Assembly (NCBI RefSeq): GCF_900115265.1
Contig: NZ_FOVU01000015.1
Span: 1-64,000 of the forward strand
From: Bradyrhizobium sp. Ghvi
GTDB taxonomy: Bacteria; Pseudomonadota; Alphaproteobacteria; Rhizobiales; Xanthobacteraceae
Length of the DNA: 64,000 nucleotides
Direction of reading: 5' to 3'
Both the position numbers and the translations under genes were made by a program. Below are positions 35,110 through 44,399 of the stretch, piece by piece; within the stretch, counting starts at the first letter, position 1; each line of letters begins with the position of its first letter. The notes beneath the pieces are model-generated. The model did no database searches and was not told the DNA's origin. It saw nothing but the letters and a program-made list of their open reading frames with translations.

Positions 35110-36147
35110 CTAAACAAGGCCGGCGGCAAAAACTGCCTTGGCAACCCTCTCGAAACACTCCATCGGAACGGCCTTGCCCATCGCACCTTTTCGGATCAGC
35201 TGACGGGCCAACACATCATCCTCGACAATTCTCAGACGTTGGGTACGCGCCTCCGCCAGCAATTGTGAAGCCTTTTCGCCCTCACCGCGGCACACCAGGA
35301 CCGGGACGCCAGTCTCGCCCCGAACGTAGCGCAGCCCAATCAATGTCGCTCGCCCCGTCAGGATCAATGTAGCCCGGTTGATGCCGAGCGGAGACTCGTT
35401 TGCCGACTCCCTTCGGAGCCTGCGGTGTTCACCCCTGATCTGCGGATTACCATCCTGTTCCTTGGACTCGCGCTTGGCTTCGCTCTGCGTCATGCGCATG
35501 TCGCGCAAGAACAACCAACGCTGAATGAGCAGATCGGCCAAGCCGCCGATCAGAAGAGCGCCGGCAGCTATCGCGATCAGCACTTTGAGCTCTTTAAAGA
35601 CAAAACCAAAGCAGCCTAAATCGCAAACGGGCAAATATACCAGTGCTCTCCAACTTGCGAGCACAGTGAAAACGAACGTAGCGCCAAGAACCAACACCTT
35701 GACGATAGACTTGCCAAGCTCGACTACCGACCGCTGTGACACAATGCGCTTCAGCCCTTTGACGGGATCCAACTTCTCAAAGCTGGGTTTAAGCGGCTCA
35801 CCCGAAATCGTCAGCCCGCCTCCCGCCAAGACCCCGGCCAGAATCGCCCCAACCACCGCCGCACCTAGGATGGGAGCCGCGGCTGTTATAGAAAGGTCCA
35901 TCAATCCGACCAGTGCTTGCCGGACCGCACTGTTGAAGGGCTGTTCCTGTAGCTTGTCGATGAGCCTCACGGCTTCGCGCCATCCGTTTTCGATCCGGCC
36001 GGCCCTGAAGCACAGGCAGCCGAAACCAGCGCAAAGGCTTGCCGCGGTCACAAAGTCGGCGCTACGGGGACTCTGCCCTTTCTTACGCGCATCCCTCAGC
36101 TTCTTGTGACTAGGTGGAAGGTTTTTCTCTTCGCTTGTGTCGTTCAT
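35110..36147 (-). CDS. rhcU: RhcU, T3SS export apparatus switch protein (SctU)
   Basis: A 345-residue inner-membrane protein of the FlhB/YscU family. The N-terminus [22 protein letters not shown] is typical, followed by four transmembrane segments to about residue 210 and a cytoplasmic domain. The autocleavage motif NPTH, which lets SctU switch substrates, is absent: the matching place (about residues 264-267) reads TGRA within [19 protein letters not shown]. The rest of the domain ([20 protein letters not shown]) is kept. ATG 36147 overlaps the rhcT stop (ATGA). Last gene of the minus-strand apparatus group. Confidence 0.92.
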   Translation of the reverse strand: MNDTSEEKNLPPSHKKLRDARKKGQSPRSADFVTAASLCAGFGCLCFRAGRIENGWREAVRLIDKLQEQPFNSAVRQALVGLMDLSITAAAPILGAAVVGAILAGVLAGGGLTISGEPLKPSFEKLDPVKGLKRIVSQRSVVELGKSIVKVLVLGATFVFTVLASWRALVYLPVCDLGCFGFVFKELKVLIAIAAGALLIGGLADLLIQRWLFLRDMRMTQSEAKRESKEQDGNPQIRGEHRRLRRESANESPLGINRATLILTGRATLIGLRYVRGETGVPVLVCRGEGEKASQLLAEARTQRLRIVEDDVLARQLIRKGAMGKAVPMECFERVAKAVFAAGLV

Positions 36148-36959
36148 TTCAAGAACTTCTCGAGCCACTCCAGCACGCCGTTGAACTGAATGATCTCTGC
36201 TCCCATATAGTCGACCAGGAAGACGGCGTAGCTGACCATGATAATGCCAAAGGCGGCATTCTTGATGGTCGGAGAGAGATCGTTCAGCTTGATTTGCGGC
36301 GCAAAGCGCCCGAGCAGCATGAGGGATACGTCAATCAGAAGCAGCAGAGCCAGCACGGGCCCGGCGACCACGAGGGTCGTATGCATGATATGGTCGAGAA
36401 GCCCGATAAACTCCATTGCCCCTTGCTGGGTCAGCGGAGGTAGCAGCCGATACACGGGCCAGATCGGATAACTTCCATATAGGCATCTGACCATCGTCTG
36501 CAGACCTCCTGATACAACGAAGATCGTAACCGCAGCAGTCCCGAGAAAGAGCCCCATCGCGGAGGTTTGGCTGCGTGTCGCAGGATCGTCCACCTGGCTG
36601 GAGATGCCGCGCTGGGTATCAATGATGTCACCAACGGCCTGAATGCTCCAAAGTGGTATACTAAGCAGAAAACCAAACAGCAGGCCGATAAATATCTCCT
36701 TTAAACCGAGGAGCGAGACCGCAATCATACGGGTGCCCGGATCTAGTGTCTGCAAGCCGTTCCTGACCTGCATCAAGCAAGGCAATCCAATCACAATCGC
36801 CGCGCTTGCGCGGATAATCCCGCTAATGTGCGGTCGCGTGAATACCGGAAGAACCAGCATAATGCCCAGAGTCCGGGCCGCGCCAAGTCCCGCGGCAACG
36901 ACGAACTCGACAGCAGCCTGAACCAGAGTTTGCATCTCGGTAGGTGACAAGGCATCCAT
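36144..36959 (-). CDS. rhcT: RhcT, T3SS export apparatus membrane protein (SctT)
   Basis: A 271-residue polytopic inner-membrane protein of the SpaR/YscT/FliR family with about six membrane helices (for example [20 protein letters not shown] at residues 20-40). Together with RhcR and RhcS it builds the entry gate of the export channel. It overlaps rhcU by 4 bases. Unlike the usual contiguous R-S-T-U order, it is separated from rhcS by 690 bases that hold a tts box. Confidence 0.93.
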   Translation of the reverse strand: MDALSPTEMQTLVQAAVEFVVAAGLGAARTLGIMLVLPVFTRPHISGIIRASAAIVIGLPCLMQVRNGLQTLDPGTRMIAVSLLGLKEIFIGLLFGFLLSIPLWSIQAVGDIIDTQRGISSQVDDPATRSQTSAMGLFLGTAAVTIFVVSGGLQTMVRCLYGSYPIWPVYRLLPPLTQQGAMEFIGLLDHIMHTTLVVAGPVLALLLLIDVSLMLLGRFAPQIKLNDLSPTIKNAAFGIIMVSYAVFLVDYMGAEIIQFNGVLEWLEKFLK

Positions 36960-37535
36960 TTGAACTCAGCTCGTCGTTGCAACGGTTGCACTCGCCTCAA
37001 CATGATGTGAGACCTCAAGAACCATGCAGATCAGCGACCCTCGTCTCCGAGCGGTTGCAGAGCGACACGCATCCACAAGGTAGAGGACTTGGGCTTGAAT
37101 TCCATATGGCTAGAGTCATCCGGCGCAGAGGTATAACCATTCTATGAGAGCACCGGCCACAATCGCGCGCTGCGGCCTACAAGCCAAGCTTCTTCGACTC
37201 TCACTGGCCGCAGCGCGCTCTCGTGATCTGAGGACCTAAAAGCTTCCATCATTTTTCGCAGGCTATGGAGATCGGTCTCGAGCGGCCCCTTCATTCGCAA
37301 GCTCATTCACCAGGACGCCAGAATCGCGGGACCGCTTGCAGTCAAAGCGGCTCGCCCGTTCACTTGCGTCGACAACTCGTCAGGCTGTGCATCGAGAACG
37401 GGGTCTCAGCAGGTAATTCCATCACGTAAGCAACGCGTATCGAACGGATAGAAGTTCCAAATTGGGTCTATTTACGTCCGAATACGACAGGCTCATAGAG
37501 CCGATCAGGACAGGTCGGAGGTCTATCCGTCTCAT
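36960..37535. other. Leader between a tts box and rhcT
   Basis: Downstream of the minus-strand tts box only short ORFs are present: 36 codons (from about 37536) and 54 codons (37306-37142, MSLRMKGPLETDLHSL...). A further open stretch reaching 37020 lacks a start. It may be a decayed insert or a leader RNA; no gene is supported. Confidence 0.4.
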
Positions 37536-37567
37536 GATAGTGAAGCGAGCTTTCAATAAGCTGACGA
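37536..37567 (-). promoter_or_regulatory. tts box upstream of rhcT-rhcU
   Basis: The minus strand reads GTCAGCTTATTGAAAGCT from 37565 downward, a strong match. It gives rhcTU a TtsI promoter of their own, 577 bases ahead of rhcT. Confidence 0.85.
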
Positions 37568-37648
37568 ACTCACTTTTTTATGGCTCACAATGAAGACCGA
37601 CAAGCGCGACGCTGTAGCTGACACTTAGATACTTGCGTTCCGCGCGCA

Positions 37649-37924
37649 CTAATACCTCGCTGTTAGCGCGGGGAACTCAGTGAAGATCTGCTGGGCTTGC
37701 TCGATCAGCGGCGCGCTCAGGACCGGAGCAAACAGAACGAGCACGGCGACGACGACGAGGAGCTTCACGGTCAGCGGCAACGTCTGATCCTGGAGCTGGG
37801 TTGCTGCCTGGACGATGCCAATACCCAATCCGGCCACGAGGGCTGCCAGTAGCGGCGGTAGAACCCAGATCATGAACAGGACTAGTGATCGGCTCAGGTG
37901 GGTGAGGATGCTGGCCTCGTCCAT
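37649..37924 (-). CDS. rhcS: RhcS, T3SS export apparatus membrane protein (SctS)
   Basis: A 91-residue protein with two transmembrane helices (VLPPLLAALVAGLGIGIVQA and LLVVVAVLVLFAPVLSAPLI), the usual size and layout of the SpaQ/YscS/FliQ family. Several copies wrap the export gate. The ATG begins 1 base past the rhcR stop. Confidence 0.93.
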   Translation of the reverse strand: MDEASILTHLSRSLVLFMIWVLPPLLAALVAGLGIGIVQAATQLQDQTLPLTVKLLVVVAVLVLFAPVLSAPLIEQAQQIFTEFPALTARY

Positions 37925-37925
37925 C

Positions 37926-38591
37926 TCACCCCCCCGGCGATGCGTAGCTTAAGACCAATCCGTGCATGAGCCGCGACCAGCCGTCGATTGTGACGAACAG
38001 AAAGAGCTTGAAAGGAACGGATATCATTGTTGGCGATACCATTGACATTCCCATGGCCATCAGAATTGTCGTCACGATCAGGTCGATCGTGATGAACGGA
38101 AGGTAGAGAAGGAAACCGATTTCAAACCCACGCTTAAGCTCCGAGATCAAAAAGGACGGCACGAGGATCGCAAAATCATCGGCTGTTGCGTTGGCGCGCA
38201 TCTCCTCCGACCAGATATGTTCCGTCGACGACAGGAAGAACTTGCGCTGCTCCTCACTGGTGAACTTTTTGAGATGGGCACGCAGCGGCTCGCTGCCCTG
38301 CTTGGCGGCAGTCAACCAGTCATCGGCGGTTTGGTAACGAAGTTGCGTATCGGTCACGCGATTGTAGGTTTGCTCGAATACTGGGGCGCCTATGAACACG
38401 GTAAGAATCAATGCAGCACCATACAGAACGATGTTTGGTGGTATGGACTGAGTTCCGAGCGCGTTGCGGATCAGGAAGAGAACGACGGACACCTTGATGA
38501 ACGCCGTTGTTGTGACGACTGCGAACGCCAGCAGGCCAAGACCGACGGTCGCCGCAACAAGGGCAAGGAGGCTCGGTTGAATGTCAGCCAT
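37926..38591 (-). CDS. rhcR: RhcR, T3SS export apparatus membrane protein (SctR)
   Basis: A 221-residue protein of the SpaP/YscR/FliP family. The conserved start of the family, TTAFIKVSVVLFLIRNALGTQS, is at residues 27-48, and the C-terminal block EIGFLLYLPFITIDLIVTTILM with the following MGMSMVSP motif is intact. ATG 38591 overlaps the rhcQ stop (ATGGCTGA). A longer frame to 38639 lies inside rhcQ and is rejected. Confidence 0.94.
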   Translation of the reverse strand: MADIQPSLLALVAATVGLGLLAFAVVTTTAFIKVSVVLFLIRNALGTQSIPPNIVLYGAALILTVFIGAPVFEQTYNRVTDTQLRYQTADDWLTAAKQGSEPLRAHLKKFTSEEQRKFFLSSTEHIWSEEMRANATADDFAILVPSFLISELKRGFEIGFLLYLPFITIDLIVTTILMAMGMSMVSPTMISVPFKLFLFVTIDGWSRLMHGLVLSYASPGG

Positions 38592-39639
38592 TGATCGCCA
38601 ACTTGCTACGTAACCGGACCCCCAACGCTTCACCGACACGTACGATGTCGCCGCGGCCGATCAATTGACCATTGGCAACAATATCGACCGGACCGTCCAC
38701 CGGACGCCCAAACTCGAACACGTGCCCCTCGTTGATGCTTCTCAACGTACCCAGCGGGATGGAGCAACGGCCGCATTCGAACACAAGCGGGATCTCAACA
38801 CAATCAATGTCGGCTTCCGAGGGCGGGAGCGCTTGCTCAGCTTCTGGACGTATCGTCATATTTGCATACCTTAGAGGATGTGACTGCAGGCGGAATGGGC
38901 CGCGAAGGATAAGTCTGTCGCCCGCGACCTGCGCGGGCGCCCACAACTTGTCCGCAGTGAGGATGAGCTGGCCGTGGGCAAAAGGAATGACGTCGGGTAG
39001 CAGCGCGTCGCCGCGCTGTGCTTGGCGAAGAAGCTTGATGGGCGCGCGCAGCGAGCCGATCTCTCTCGCAATTACAACTGGCAATTCCGAAGAAATCTTG
39101 CCTAGATCTACCGGTAATTGGCCGACCAACTCGCCTAAGGCACGAAACGCAGACGGAACCAGACCGTCAAGGGGCGCGAACAAGAACAGGTGGGCCTTGG
39201 CCGCAAGCGGTCCGAAAGTAACGTCGAGTTCTAAATAGGGGCCTTTGGACGTTGCGTCCACGACGCCGATCAGCTGCAAATTCCGCGCGAGCGCGATCTC
39301 TAATTGGGCGAGCCAAGGTTCCAGTGCAAGTTCGAGAAGAAGCGATCGGGTTGGGTCGGAAGGTAAAGCAAGGCCATGCTGGACCGTTGAGATCAGTGCC
39401 TCGATGAGAAGGCGGGGCACGGACGACACAACGGTCTCACCTCCGGCGCAAAATACGCAATCGAGCATCGATATGGCATATGGCTCGGCCTGCCAAACAA
39501 GCCGGCTCATACGCATCGATAACGGCTTATCGCCAATGCGGCTATTTAGAACCATGCGCGGCGCGGCGATCTCGTTGAGCCACGAGACCACTTCATGCGA
39601 CAGCTTTGCCGCTGGCTGAAATGGTGCGGATTCACCCAC
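38584..39639 (-). CDS. rhcQ: RhcQ, T3SS cytoplasmic ring/sorting platform protein (SctQ)
   Basis: A 351-residue protein whose C-terminal ~75 residues form the SpoA domain shared by YscQ/FliN/HrcQ (CVEIPLVFECGRCSIPLGTL and DIVANGQLIGRGDIVRVGEALGVRL). It builds the sorting platform under the needle complex with NolV and RhcN. GTG 39639 is the only reasonable start after two in-frame stops. Overlaps rhcR by 8 bases. Confidence 0.9.
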   Translation of the reverse strand: MGESAPFQPAAKLSHEVVSWLNEIAAPRMVLNSRIGDKPLSMRMSRLVWQAEPYAISMLDCVFCAGGETVVSSVPRLLIEALISTVQHGLALPSDPTRSLLLELALEPWLAQLEIALARNLQLIGVVDATSKGPYLELDVTFGPLAAKAHLFLFAPLDGLVPSAFRALGELVGQLPVDLGKISSELPVVIAREIGSLRAPIKLLRQAQRGDALLPDVIPFAHGQLILTADKLWAPAQVAGDRLILRGPFRLQSHPLRYANMTIRPEAEQALPPSEADIDCVEIPLVFECGRCSIPLGTLRSINEGHVFEFGRPVDGPVDIVANGQLIGRGDIVRVGEALGVRLRSKLAING

Positions 39640-39696
39640 GGCATTTACCGACAGTTTCCGCGGGCGCAGCTCGCGACTTCATAGGAGAACCAGCCA

Positions 39697-40233
39697 TCAG
39701 TTCGAGCCACCGACCGCCTGACTGCGCGAACCAGCCTGATATCGGAGCAAAACCTCATCGTCGGCATCGATTTCGGCTGCGAACTCCGAACGGACAGCTG
39801 TAGTGCGCCGGACATCGCCCTCAATCCCCTGCCATTTCTGGCTCGCCGCCGAACGCTTGGCCCATATGGTCCGCGCCTCATTCACTGCCAGCTGAGCGTG
39901 CTCAAGCGCGATGCGCGCCTGCTCACGCGCCTGGCGTGCCGGTTCGATCTCTGCGGCCAGGCGCTCAAGAACCAATTGACAGCGACGATCGAGCTCGGTC
40001 ACGGACATTGTCTCGAGCGACGCCAACTCCTGATAAAGTTCAGCTTCGACCTTGGCACGATGATTCTCCGCGCCTGTAAGATTCTCAGACGCTCGCTGCA
40101 ACGCTTCGACGGCAATTTGGCGCCTGGCTTCCATGTTCGACAATTCACGAAGCGCGCTTCGCTCTCTCATGTCTTTCACCAGTCGCAATTTCGACGCTTG
40201 CACGAGATTCAGGCCGTCAGACGCGACATCCAT
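39697..40233 (-). CDS. sctO: T3SS stalk protein SctO (y4yJ-type)
   Basis: A 178-residue protein rich in Ala, Glu, Arg and Leu, predicted as a long helical hairpin (coiled coil), for example ALQRASENLTGAENHRAKVE and EPARQAREQARIALEHAQLA. This matches the YscO/FliJ/HrpO stalk, which links the ATPase ring to the export gate. In rhizobia the gene after rhcN is y4yJ, as here. The ATG at 40233 lies inside the end of rhcN (25-base overlap), indicating translational coupling. Confidence 0.8.
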   Translation of the reverse strand: MDVASDGLNLVQASKLRLVKDMRERSALRELSNMEARRQIAVEALQRASENLTGAENHRAKVEAELYQELASLETMSVTELDRRCQLVLERLAAEIEPARQAREQARIALEHAQLAVNEARTIWAKRSAASQKWQGIEGDVRRTTAVRSEFAAEIDADDEVLLRYQAGSRSQAVGGSN

Positions 40234-41561
40234 GAAATGGTCTCCTCAAAACTTGACGGCTCGTCCTGTCCCTGGCGCAAGAATGCGCGCAGTTCTTCGA
40301 TTGAATCGATTGCCCGATCAGTCAGTGGATCGCCGCCCGGCTTGTATTCACCGACCTTGATCAGGAACTCAGCCTCATTGTAGCGCGAGAGCAGATCGCG
40401 GAAGACGGATGCCGCCTTGCGATGTGGACCAGAGGCGACCGCGTCCATGACACGACTTCGGCTCGACAGCACGTCGATAGCGGGAAAGTGCCCTCGCGAG
40501 GCCAGCGAGCGCGAAAGAATGATATGACCATCGAGAATGCCGCGCGACTCTTCGGCAATCGGATCGCCCGTACCGTCACCTTCGACAAGCACGGTATAGA
40601 ATGCCGTGATCGAACCCCGCTCGCCCATACCGGCTCGCTCCAACAGACCAGGAAGCAGAGCAAAGACGGAAGGAGGAAAGCCGCGCCGGGTAGGAGGCTC
40701 TCCTGCGGCAAGGCCGATTTCGCGCATCGCACGGCTAAAGCGCGTCAGCGAATCCATCATTAGAACAACCTGCAGCCCTTGATCACGAAAATACTCGGCG
40801 AGTGCGGTCGCCATATGGGCGCATTGCGCCCGCTCCATTGCCGATCGATCGGATGTCTCAACGACAACGATCGTGCGAGCGAGAGCCTCCCCAATATGAC
40901 GTTCGATGAATTCACGCACCTCGCGTCCACGCTCTCCTATGAGGGCAACCACGGTGACATCTGCCGCCGCGCCTTTTACAATTTGCGACATCAAGGTCGA
41001 CTTGCCGCAACCGGCATCTCCATAGATTCCGATCCGTTGACCTTCGCCACACGTCAGAAGTCCATCCAGCACGCGAACGCCGAGTGGAAACGGCTGCTCG
41101 ATGCCACGCCGCCTCATCGGGTTTGGCGCCTTGCCGCGGAGCGGACAGGTGTGGACCGTCTTTATCGGCCCCTTGCCATCGAGTGGACGGCCGAAACTAT
41201 CGATTACGCGGCCGAGCAGGTTTGGCCCGACTGACACTTCCTGCATGCGTCCGGTCGCGATCACTTCCGCGCGGTGGGACAAGCCCACCAGATCGCCAAT
41301 GGGCGTCAGCAACACCCCGTCCGGCAGCAAACCTATCACTTCAGCCTCAAGTGACCATCCGGAAGCGTCTTGCAACAGGCAAAGTTCTCCAACACGGGCT
41401 CCTGGTAACACCGCATGGAGCAAGGTGCCGACCGCACGCGTGATCCGTCCCCGCAGGGCCCGCGTATCGACCTCCTTTGCTGCGAATCTTAGAGATGCTA
41501 TCGCCGCCCGTACATCTCCTTCTCCGCCTGCTTGATCATGGCCTGATCGCTGCGTCGTCAC
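40209..41561 (-). CDS. rhcN: RhcN, T3SS ATPase (SctN)
   Basis: A 450-residue F1-like hexameric ATPase. Walker A, GDAGCGKST, is at residues 181-189. The Walker B region is MMDSLTRFSRAMRE, and the PPTRRGFPPSVFALLPGLLERAG block is intact. It unfolds chaperone-effector complexes and docks at the inner membrane through NolV (SctL) and SctO. The first ~25 residues are variable. Overlaps nolV by 4 bases and sctO by 25. Confidence 0.96.
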   Translation of the reverse strand: MTTQRSGHDQAGGEGDVRAAIASLRFAAKEVDTRALRGRITRAVGTLLHAVLPGARVGELCLLQDASGWSLEAEVIGLLPDGVLLTPIGDLVGLSHRAEVIATGRMQEVSVGPNLLGRVIDSFGRPLDGKGPIKTVHTCPLRGKAPNPMRRRGIEQPFPLGVRVLDGLLTCGEGQRIGIYGDAGCGKSTLMSQIVKGAAADVTVVALIGERGREVREFIERHIGEALARTIVVVETSDRSAMERAQCAHMATALAEYFRDQGLQVVLMMDSLTRFSRAMREIGLAAGEPPTRRGFPPSVFALLPGLLERAGMGERGSITAFYTVLVEGDGTGDPIAEESRGILDGHIILSRSLASRGHFPAIDVLSSRSRVMDAVASGPHRKAASVFRDLLSRYNEAEFLIKVGEYKPGGDPLTDRAIDSIEELRAFLRQGQDEPSSFEETISWMSRLTA

Positions 41562-42181
41562 GGAGGGCTTTCCTGAGAAGATGGATTAAGGGCGAGACGC
41601 AATGTTCGGAGCTGCGCGGCAAGTCCTAAATCGACACTGCCGAACTCGCTCCACAGAACGCACTGATCCGGCTGCACGGCCGGGTCCGGATCAATTCTGA
41701 CTTTCGGCCGACCGTCCGTTCCGTCGAACGCCAGAAATTCATGTCTTAGTGCATCAGCGTTCACGGGAGACACGTGAAGGCATACTTCTGCGCTGCCATA
41801 TCTTTGCTCGACGGCGTGACGGACGGTCCTTACCAACATCTCACCTGGATCAAAGGAGCCCAGTAAATCGGTCAATATCTCAAAGACGAGCTGTGGCAGC
41901 TCCTGTTGCAGAACGGCTTTTCGCCGGGCCACATCGGAAGCAGCTCGGGCAATCAGCTGTGCCATTTCGTCCGAGCCTGACCTAAGACCCTCGCAGTAGC
42001 CGCGCTCCCGCTCCTGCTGATAGGCTTTCCTTGCAAAGCTGCGTACCTGCCGCAGGTATCGCTCAGCTAACGCGCGCGTCTGCACCGCATCGGACCAGAT
42101 GCCAAGTTCCGCGGCTGGTATGAGCCGATCAAGCGGCCGTATTTGCGGACGATCTGGCAAGACTGTTTCATTGTCCGTCAT
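41558..42181 (-). CDS. nolV: NolV/RhcL, T3SS ATPase regulator (SctL)
   Basis: A 207-residue protein of the YscL/FliH/HrpE stator family. A helical N-terminal region (YLRQVRSFARKAYQQERERGYCEGLRSG) is followed by a C-terminal globular domain that binds RhcN. Size and gene order (nolU-nolV-rhcN) agree with NGR234 and Sinorhizobium fredii. ATGA overlaps on both sides show tight coupling. Confidence 0.9.
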   Translation of the reverse strand: MTDNETVLPDRPQIRPLDRLIPAAELGIWSDAVQTRALAERYLRQVRSFARKAYQQERERGYCEGLRSGSDEMAQLIARAASDVARRKAVLQQELPQLVFEILTDLLGSFDPGEMLVRTVRHAVEQRYGSAEVCLHVSPVNADALRHEFLAFDGTDGRPKVRIDPDPAVQPDQCVLWSEFGSVDLGLAAQLRTLRLALNPSSQESPP

Positions 42182-42810
42182 GCCGCTGGCTCCTCCGTGG
42201 CCAAGTGGGCCACCACTAAAGACAGCAACTGACCCGCTGAGTTGTGGTGTTCGGCTGCTGGGGATTCGGCGGCGGTCCCCACAGGTAAGCGAAAAAGAAC
42301 GCGCACACGGTCAAGCTCTGATGCGTCGCTGAGCCAAGCGCCGAGGCAGGCACATCCGTCGTGTTCAATCTGGCTCGCCAGCTTCTCCGGATCGCCAATC
42401 GATGTAGTCGCGACGGCGCTGGATAAGTGCCGGATTGCGAAAGCATGTGCCTCGGCGCCAACATTTTCGATCAGAATCGCTACATCATGCCTTGACACGA
42501 GCTTCAGCACCGAACGGGCATGCCAGATGCTGCCGGCGAGCAGCGCCGCCCGGCGCGGATCTTGCCCGAGCAGGAGGTCCCTACCCCAGGGGCCGCCGTT
42601 CGAAACCAGCTCACTACCTAGCAGCAATTCGACGAGTCTTTGCTGAAGTCTCGGAGACTTCTGCAACTGCAGCACTGTGGCGGCCGATAGGAGCCCATCA
42701 AGACGACCGGCAAACCGGCTGGGATGGATCAAGGCGGCAAGCTCGCGCAGACGATCGGAATCCGAGTTGATTGAACGATTTTGGTCAGTGAATGCCATTG
42801 ATGCCGACAT
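42178..42810 (-). CDS. nolU: NolU, T3SS sorting-platform protein (SctK-like)
   Basis: A 210-residue cytoplasmic protein. Identification rests on its place between rhcJ and nolV, the usual length (about 212) and the general layout of NolU proteins. SctK-type proteins connect the sorting platform to the inner-membrane ring. No catalytic motif is expected. It starts 7 bases after the rhcJ stop. Confidence 0.8.
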   Translation of the reverse strand: MSASMAFTDQNRSINSDSDRLRELAALIHPSRFAGRLDGLLSAATVLQLQKSPRLQQRLVELLLGSELVSNGGPWGRDLLLGQDPRRAALLAGSIWHARSVLKLVSRHDVAILIENVGAEAHAFAIRHLSSAVATTSIGDPEKLASQIEHDGCACLGAWLSDASELDRVRVLFRLPVGTAAESPAAEHHNSAGQLLSLVVAHLATEEPAA

Positions 42811-42817
42811 GCTGCCG

Positions 42818-43681
42818 CTATTTCGAAACGGAGGGGAGCTTCTTGCCGGCCGACTGGACCACTGGTTTGCCGGCGTCTCTGCCGAGATTTATCATTTTGC
42901 GCCAGGATTGACGAAGCTGTCGTCCACGTGTGCTCAGCAGCACGTAAGATAGAATGCCCAAGGTGGCGAGCGCACCTCCTACAGCGATCGCAATGTGGGT
43001 TGAGATGAACTTGGCTTGTTCGGCGGGAGCTGCCGCTGGCACAGCGAAGAGCTCATGCTGAGCCCGCTCAACCGGCACGAATACGACCGCCACCTTGTCG
43101 TAGGATAGACCTTCGATGCTGTTGGCGACGAGCATCTTGATCTGCGGCAGCAAGGCTGGGAGCTTCGCGTTCGAGGCGTGTCGAATGAACACCGATGCTG
43201 AGGACGGAGTTGCATCCTGTCGCAAAAGATCATTCTTCGGCAGAACGACATGAACACGGGCGGAGATAACCCCGTCGATGTCGCTGATCGTGCGCGACAA
43301 TTCTTCACTGAGAGCATAGACGTAGCGGGCTCGCTCCTCAACCGGAGAGGCAACGAGGCCCGCCCCCTTGAACACCTCACCAAGGCTCTTGAAGGGTTGG
43401 CGCGGCAAGCCCTGATCGTTCAGCAGCTGGATTGAATAGGCGAGCTGCTTTTCTTCCACCTGAATTGTGCTGGTCCCATCCTTACCGACGACACGGATGG
43501 CATCGACGCCCTTGCTCAGGAGCAACCCAAGCATCTCGTTAGCTTCACGCTCCTGAACTTTGGTATACAGATCAGCTTTGCAACCGGCCAGGGTTAGCAA
43601 AGCCGGCAACAGGACAAGAGCATAAAGCCGCTTGCTTGCAGGCCAGCCGTTATCGATCTGATCTTTCTTCAAGACAGCCAA
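42818..43681 (-). CDS. rhcJ: RhcJ/NolT, T3SS inner-membrane ring lipoprotein (SctJ)
   Basis: A 287-residue lipoprotein with a lipobox LTLAGC (Cys34) and the typical KADLYTKVQEREANEMLGLL start of the mature YscJ/PrgK family. A transmembrane segment follows near residues 230-250 (AVGGALATLGILSYVLLS). It makes the inner-membrane MS-like ring. Start at 43681, 9 bases beyond the nopB stop. Confidence 0.94.
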   Translation of the reverse strand: MAVLKKDQIDNGWPASKRLYALVLLPALLTLAGCKADLYTKVQEREANEMLGLLLSKGVDAIRVVGKDGTSTIQVEEKQLAYSIQLLNDQGLPRQPFKSLGEVFKGAGLVASPVEERARYVYALSEELSRTISDIDGVISARVHVVLPKNDLLRQDATPSSASVFIRHASNAKLPALLPQIKMLVANSIEGLSYDKVAVVFVPVERAQHELFAVPAAAPAEQAKFISTHIAIAVGGALATLGILSYVLLSTRGRQLRQSWRKMINLGRDAGKPVVQSAGKKLPSVSK

Positions 43682-43690
43682 CCGGCCCGC

Positions 43691-44221
43691 TCAGCCGGCC
43701 GATAGAAGCTTGTTCAGGGATGAACTGACGGCACCTGTCCCCTTGGAGAGAAGCGAGACTTGGATGACGTCATTGTAAACATTCCGCAGATTCGCCAGCG
43801 CCGAGTCGAAATGATCCGCACCTTCCGGCTTGCCCACTGGATGTACCTCGACTTGCTGTACACGCAAGACTGGCTGGGCCGCCGGGCCGCGCTGGAGACT
43901 CTCGGTTAAATCAGCCTCCCCGACGAGCGTCGGCGAAACTGAACCTGGCGGAAATGATTTGCCCTGGTGGAGAGCAGAAATGCTCTGAAGGATGCGATCG
44001 CCGAGCGGGCTCGCCTGGGTGACTGCGCGCTGCACTTCCGGCAGCGATGGAGCTGGCGCGTACTCGGTCACAGAAGAGGCCGCACCTTGGTTCGAGGCCG
44101 CCTGCGCAAGACTCTCATCGAACTGGGCGCGTGCCGCCGAACAGCCGCTGGAGGCACACTCGACGGAGTTGGCGGAGGCCGACGTAATGCCAAACAACAT
44201 GGAGGAAATCATTGCTGTCAC
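43691..44221 (-). CDS. nopB: NopB, secreted pilus-associated protein
   Basis: A 176-residue protein without a signal peptide, identified by position (first gene before rhcJ-nolU-nolV, as in the NGR234 and S. fredii nolB-nolT-nolU-nolV order) and by its C-terminal helical region ALANLRNVYNDVIQVSLLSK. NopB is exported by the T3SS and is part of the surface pilus. The start is GTG 44221 or ATG 44212, and no clear ribosome site distinguishes them. A tts box lies 40 bases upstream. Confidence 0.85.
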   Translation of the reverse strand: MTAMISSMLFGITSASANSVECASSGCSAARAQFDESLAQAASNQGAASSVTEYAPAPSLPEVQRAVTQASPLGDRILQSISALHQGKSFPPGSVSPTLVGEADLTESLQRGPAAQPVLRVQQVEVHPVGKPEGADHFDSALANLRNVYNDVIQVSLLSKGTGAVSSSLNKLLSAG

Positions 44222-44260
44222 GTAGTGAGATGAGCCATCCGTTCACACGGATCGGGGCAC

Positions 44261-44292
44261 CGTAGAGAAGCAAGCTGACCAAAAACTGACGA
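44261..44292 (-). promoter_or_regulatory. tts box of the nopB-rhcJ-nolUV-rhcN operon
   Basis: The minus strand reads GTCAGTTTTTGGTCAGCTT from 44290 downward, followed by GCTTCTCTACGG. It should drive the whole minus-strand apparatus operon to rhcS. A much weaker plus-strand half match (GTCAGCTTTCAATTTGAGA at 44317) might serve rhcC1. Confidence 0.75.
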
Positions 44293-44399
44293 GCATCTGT
44301 CACCTAATGATCACGGTCAGCTTTCAATTTGAGACGAAGCACCGGCTTCCAAATTTTGGCACGAATTCCGGTGCTTGTTCGCAAGTGTAAATAGCAGGA

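Noticed and set aside
44315-44346. Plus-strand tts box for rhcC1
   Set aside because: Only the left arm GTCAGCTT matches; the centre and right arm do not.
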